NCBI GenBank assembly: GCA_001873065.1
Contig: MNYM01000038.1
Coordinates: forward strand, 53,435 to 117,434
Source of the DNA: Flavobacteriaceae bacterium CG2_30_31_66
GTDB lineage: Bacteria; Bacteroidota; Bacteroidia; Flavobacteriales; Flavobacteriaceae
Reading direction: 5' to 3'
DNA: 64,000 bases
Shown: piece after piece, positions 63,261-64,000 of the stretch
Position numbering within the stretch: position 1 is the stretch's first letter
How the letters are laid out: each line of letters starts with the position of its first letter
The notes under the pieces: model-generated
The model's input: only the letters and a program-made list of their open reading frames with translations
Databases searched by the model: none
Told to the model about the DNA's origin: nothing
Position numbers and translations under genes: made by a program

Positions 63261-64000
63261 ATGATGAACCCAAAAATAATTTTTCTTTTTTTATTTCTCA
63301 TTTTCACGATACATGCAACCTATGCTCAACGAAAATTGGGTGGAAATGTAAATCGAGAAAACATCACTATTGGCGTGGATGGAAGAATTGATACGCTGTC
63401 AAACAATGGTTCAACAAAAGTAATTTTATCAGGGAAAACGAACTATACAGATTATAAAATTTTTTCTCACAAACGCGATACTGCTTTTATTGATACTACA
63501 CTTTCTATCAAAAAAGAATATGCTTTTAATTACTTGCGAAAAGATAATTTTGAGTTATTGCCTTTTCATAATCAAGGACAAACGTTCAATAATCTAGGGT
63601 ATAGTTTTAGCAACTTACATCGTTTTCCAGATCTTGGTTTTCGCGCAAAACAAGTGAGTTATTTGGAAATTGAAGACATCAAATATTATGAAGTTCCTAC
63701 ACCAACAACCGAAATTACTTACAAAACTGGTTTGCAACAAGGACAAGTGGTGGACGCCATTTTCACGCTAAATTTTTCAAAAAGATTGAATGTTTCCATG
63801 TCTTATAAAGGATTGCGTTCTTTAGGAGCATATAGAAGAGCATTGGTGAGTAATGGAAATTTTAGAGGCGCTTTTCATTATCGAACTCAAAAAAATCAAT
63901 ACGAAATAAGAGGTCATATTACTTCGCAAGACTTTTTTCATCATGAAAATGGAGGATTAACAGCCAGCGCAATGCAAAATTTCATTGAAGAAAACCCAAA
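63261..64000 (+). CDS. Putative porin (porin_10 family), 5' part
   Basis: Open from ATG 63261 to the window end, at least 246 residues, no stop reached. Signal peptide MMNPKIIFLFLFLIFTIHATYAQ. Then follow stretches typical of the flavobacterial putative porin family: NNLGYSFSNLHRFPDLGFRAK, YYEVPTPTTEITYKT, QGQVVDAIFTLNFSK, VSMSYKGLRSLGAYRR and the HENGGLTASAM segment. An outer-membrane beta-barrel; the ligand is unknown. A second ATG directly follows the first, so the start may be 63264. Confidence 0.85.
   Translation, partial: MMNPKIIFLFLFLIFTIHATYAQRKLGGNVNRENITIGVDGRIDTLSNNGSTKVILSGKTNYTDYKIFSHKRDTAFIDTTLSIKKEYAFNYLRKDNFELLPFHNQGQTFNNLGYSFSNLHRFPDLGFRAKQVSYLEIEDIKYYEVPTPTTEITYKTGLQQGQVVDAIFTLNFSKRLNVSMSYKGLRSLGAYRRALVSNGNFRGAFHYRTQKNQYEIRGHITSQDFFHHENGGLTASAMQNFIEENP

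Overview
The window is about 64 kb of AT-rich chromosome from a member of the Bacteroidota, most likely family Flavobacteriaceae (Polaribacter/Tenacibaculum-like; the genus is a guess). The signs are the TAnnTTTG-type -7 promoter elements, TonB-dependent receptors with CarboxypepD_reg N-termini, a type IX secretion (T9SS) C-terminal domain, families typical of the phylum (DUF2911, DUF3667, DUF5686, porin_10), the meso-DAP-type MurE motif and a long FtsZ tail. I see no insertion sequence, prophage, CRISPR array or rRNA. The one tRNA is tRNA-Leu(TAG).

Layout. 1-10.8 kb (+): the division and cell wall cluster murE(partial)-mraY-murD-ftsW-murG-murC-ftsQ-ftsA-ftsZ, tightly packed and closed by a terminator. 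10.9-18 kb: aminotransferase and fatty acid desaturase (-), rsmG (+), a DUF3667 membrane protein, a RES/Xre toxin-antitoxin pair with an operator over its promoter, lysS (-), and a probable small RNA divergent from lysS. 18-23.8 kb: lipoprotein cyclophilin, OmpA-family protein, M20 dipeptidase, tRNA-Leu, a 570-bp gene-free stretch with a very strong orphan hairpin, an odd alpha/beta hydrolase and a DUF2911 protein. 23.9-28.9 kb: iron(II) uptake operon feoA-feoB-(38-aa Cys-rich protein) with a palindrome in the promoter, a SCO1 protein, rseP, and a 51-aa zinc-ribbon protein. 29-38.9 kb: cupin/JmjC-like protein, BtuB-like TonB receptor divergent from a MocR-type regulator, orphan UmuD, S9 peptidase, tadA and dxs. 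38.9-47.2 kb (-): two lipoproteins (one a beta-propeller with a T9SS tail), dGTPase and nrdA/nrdB, a deoxynucleotide supply block. 47.5-55.6 kb: cold-shock protein, heme A synthase, moaE, DUF3817, moaD, DUF5686 outer-membrane protein, rpsO and pnp. 55.9-64 kb: a hydrolase-GDPD fusion, a large TonB receptor, two tandem DoxX-like membrane proteins, a nucleoid-associated protein, rnhB and the start of a porin.

Most genes are housekeeping. The parts that are less ordinary are: the secreted alpha/beta-hydrolase-GDPD fusion (possible one-protein phospholipid breakdown); the sRNA candidate at 17.82-17.93 kb; the MocR-like regulator that has lost the PLP lysine, with a GC-rich inverted repeat beside it; a surface beta-propeller carrying both a lipoprotein export signal and a T9SS tail; a hydrolase with its catalytic His replaced; and two small genes (38 and 51 aa) that are easy to miss. 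No single region stands out as a clearly new multi-gene system.
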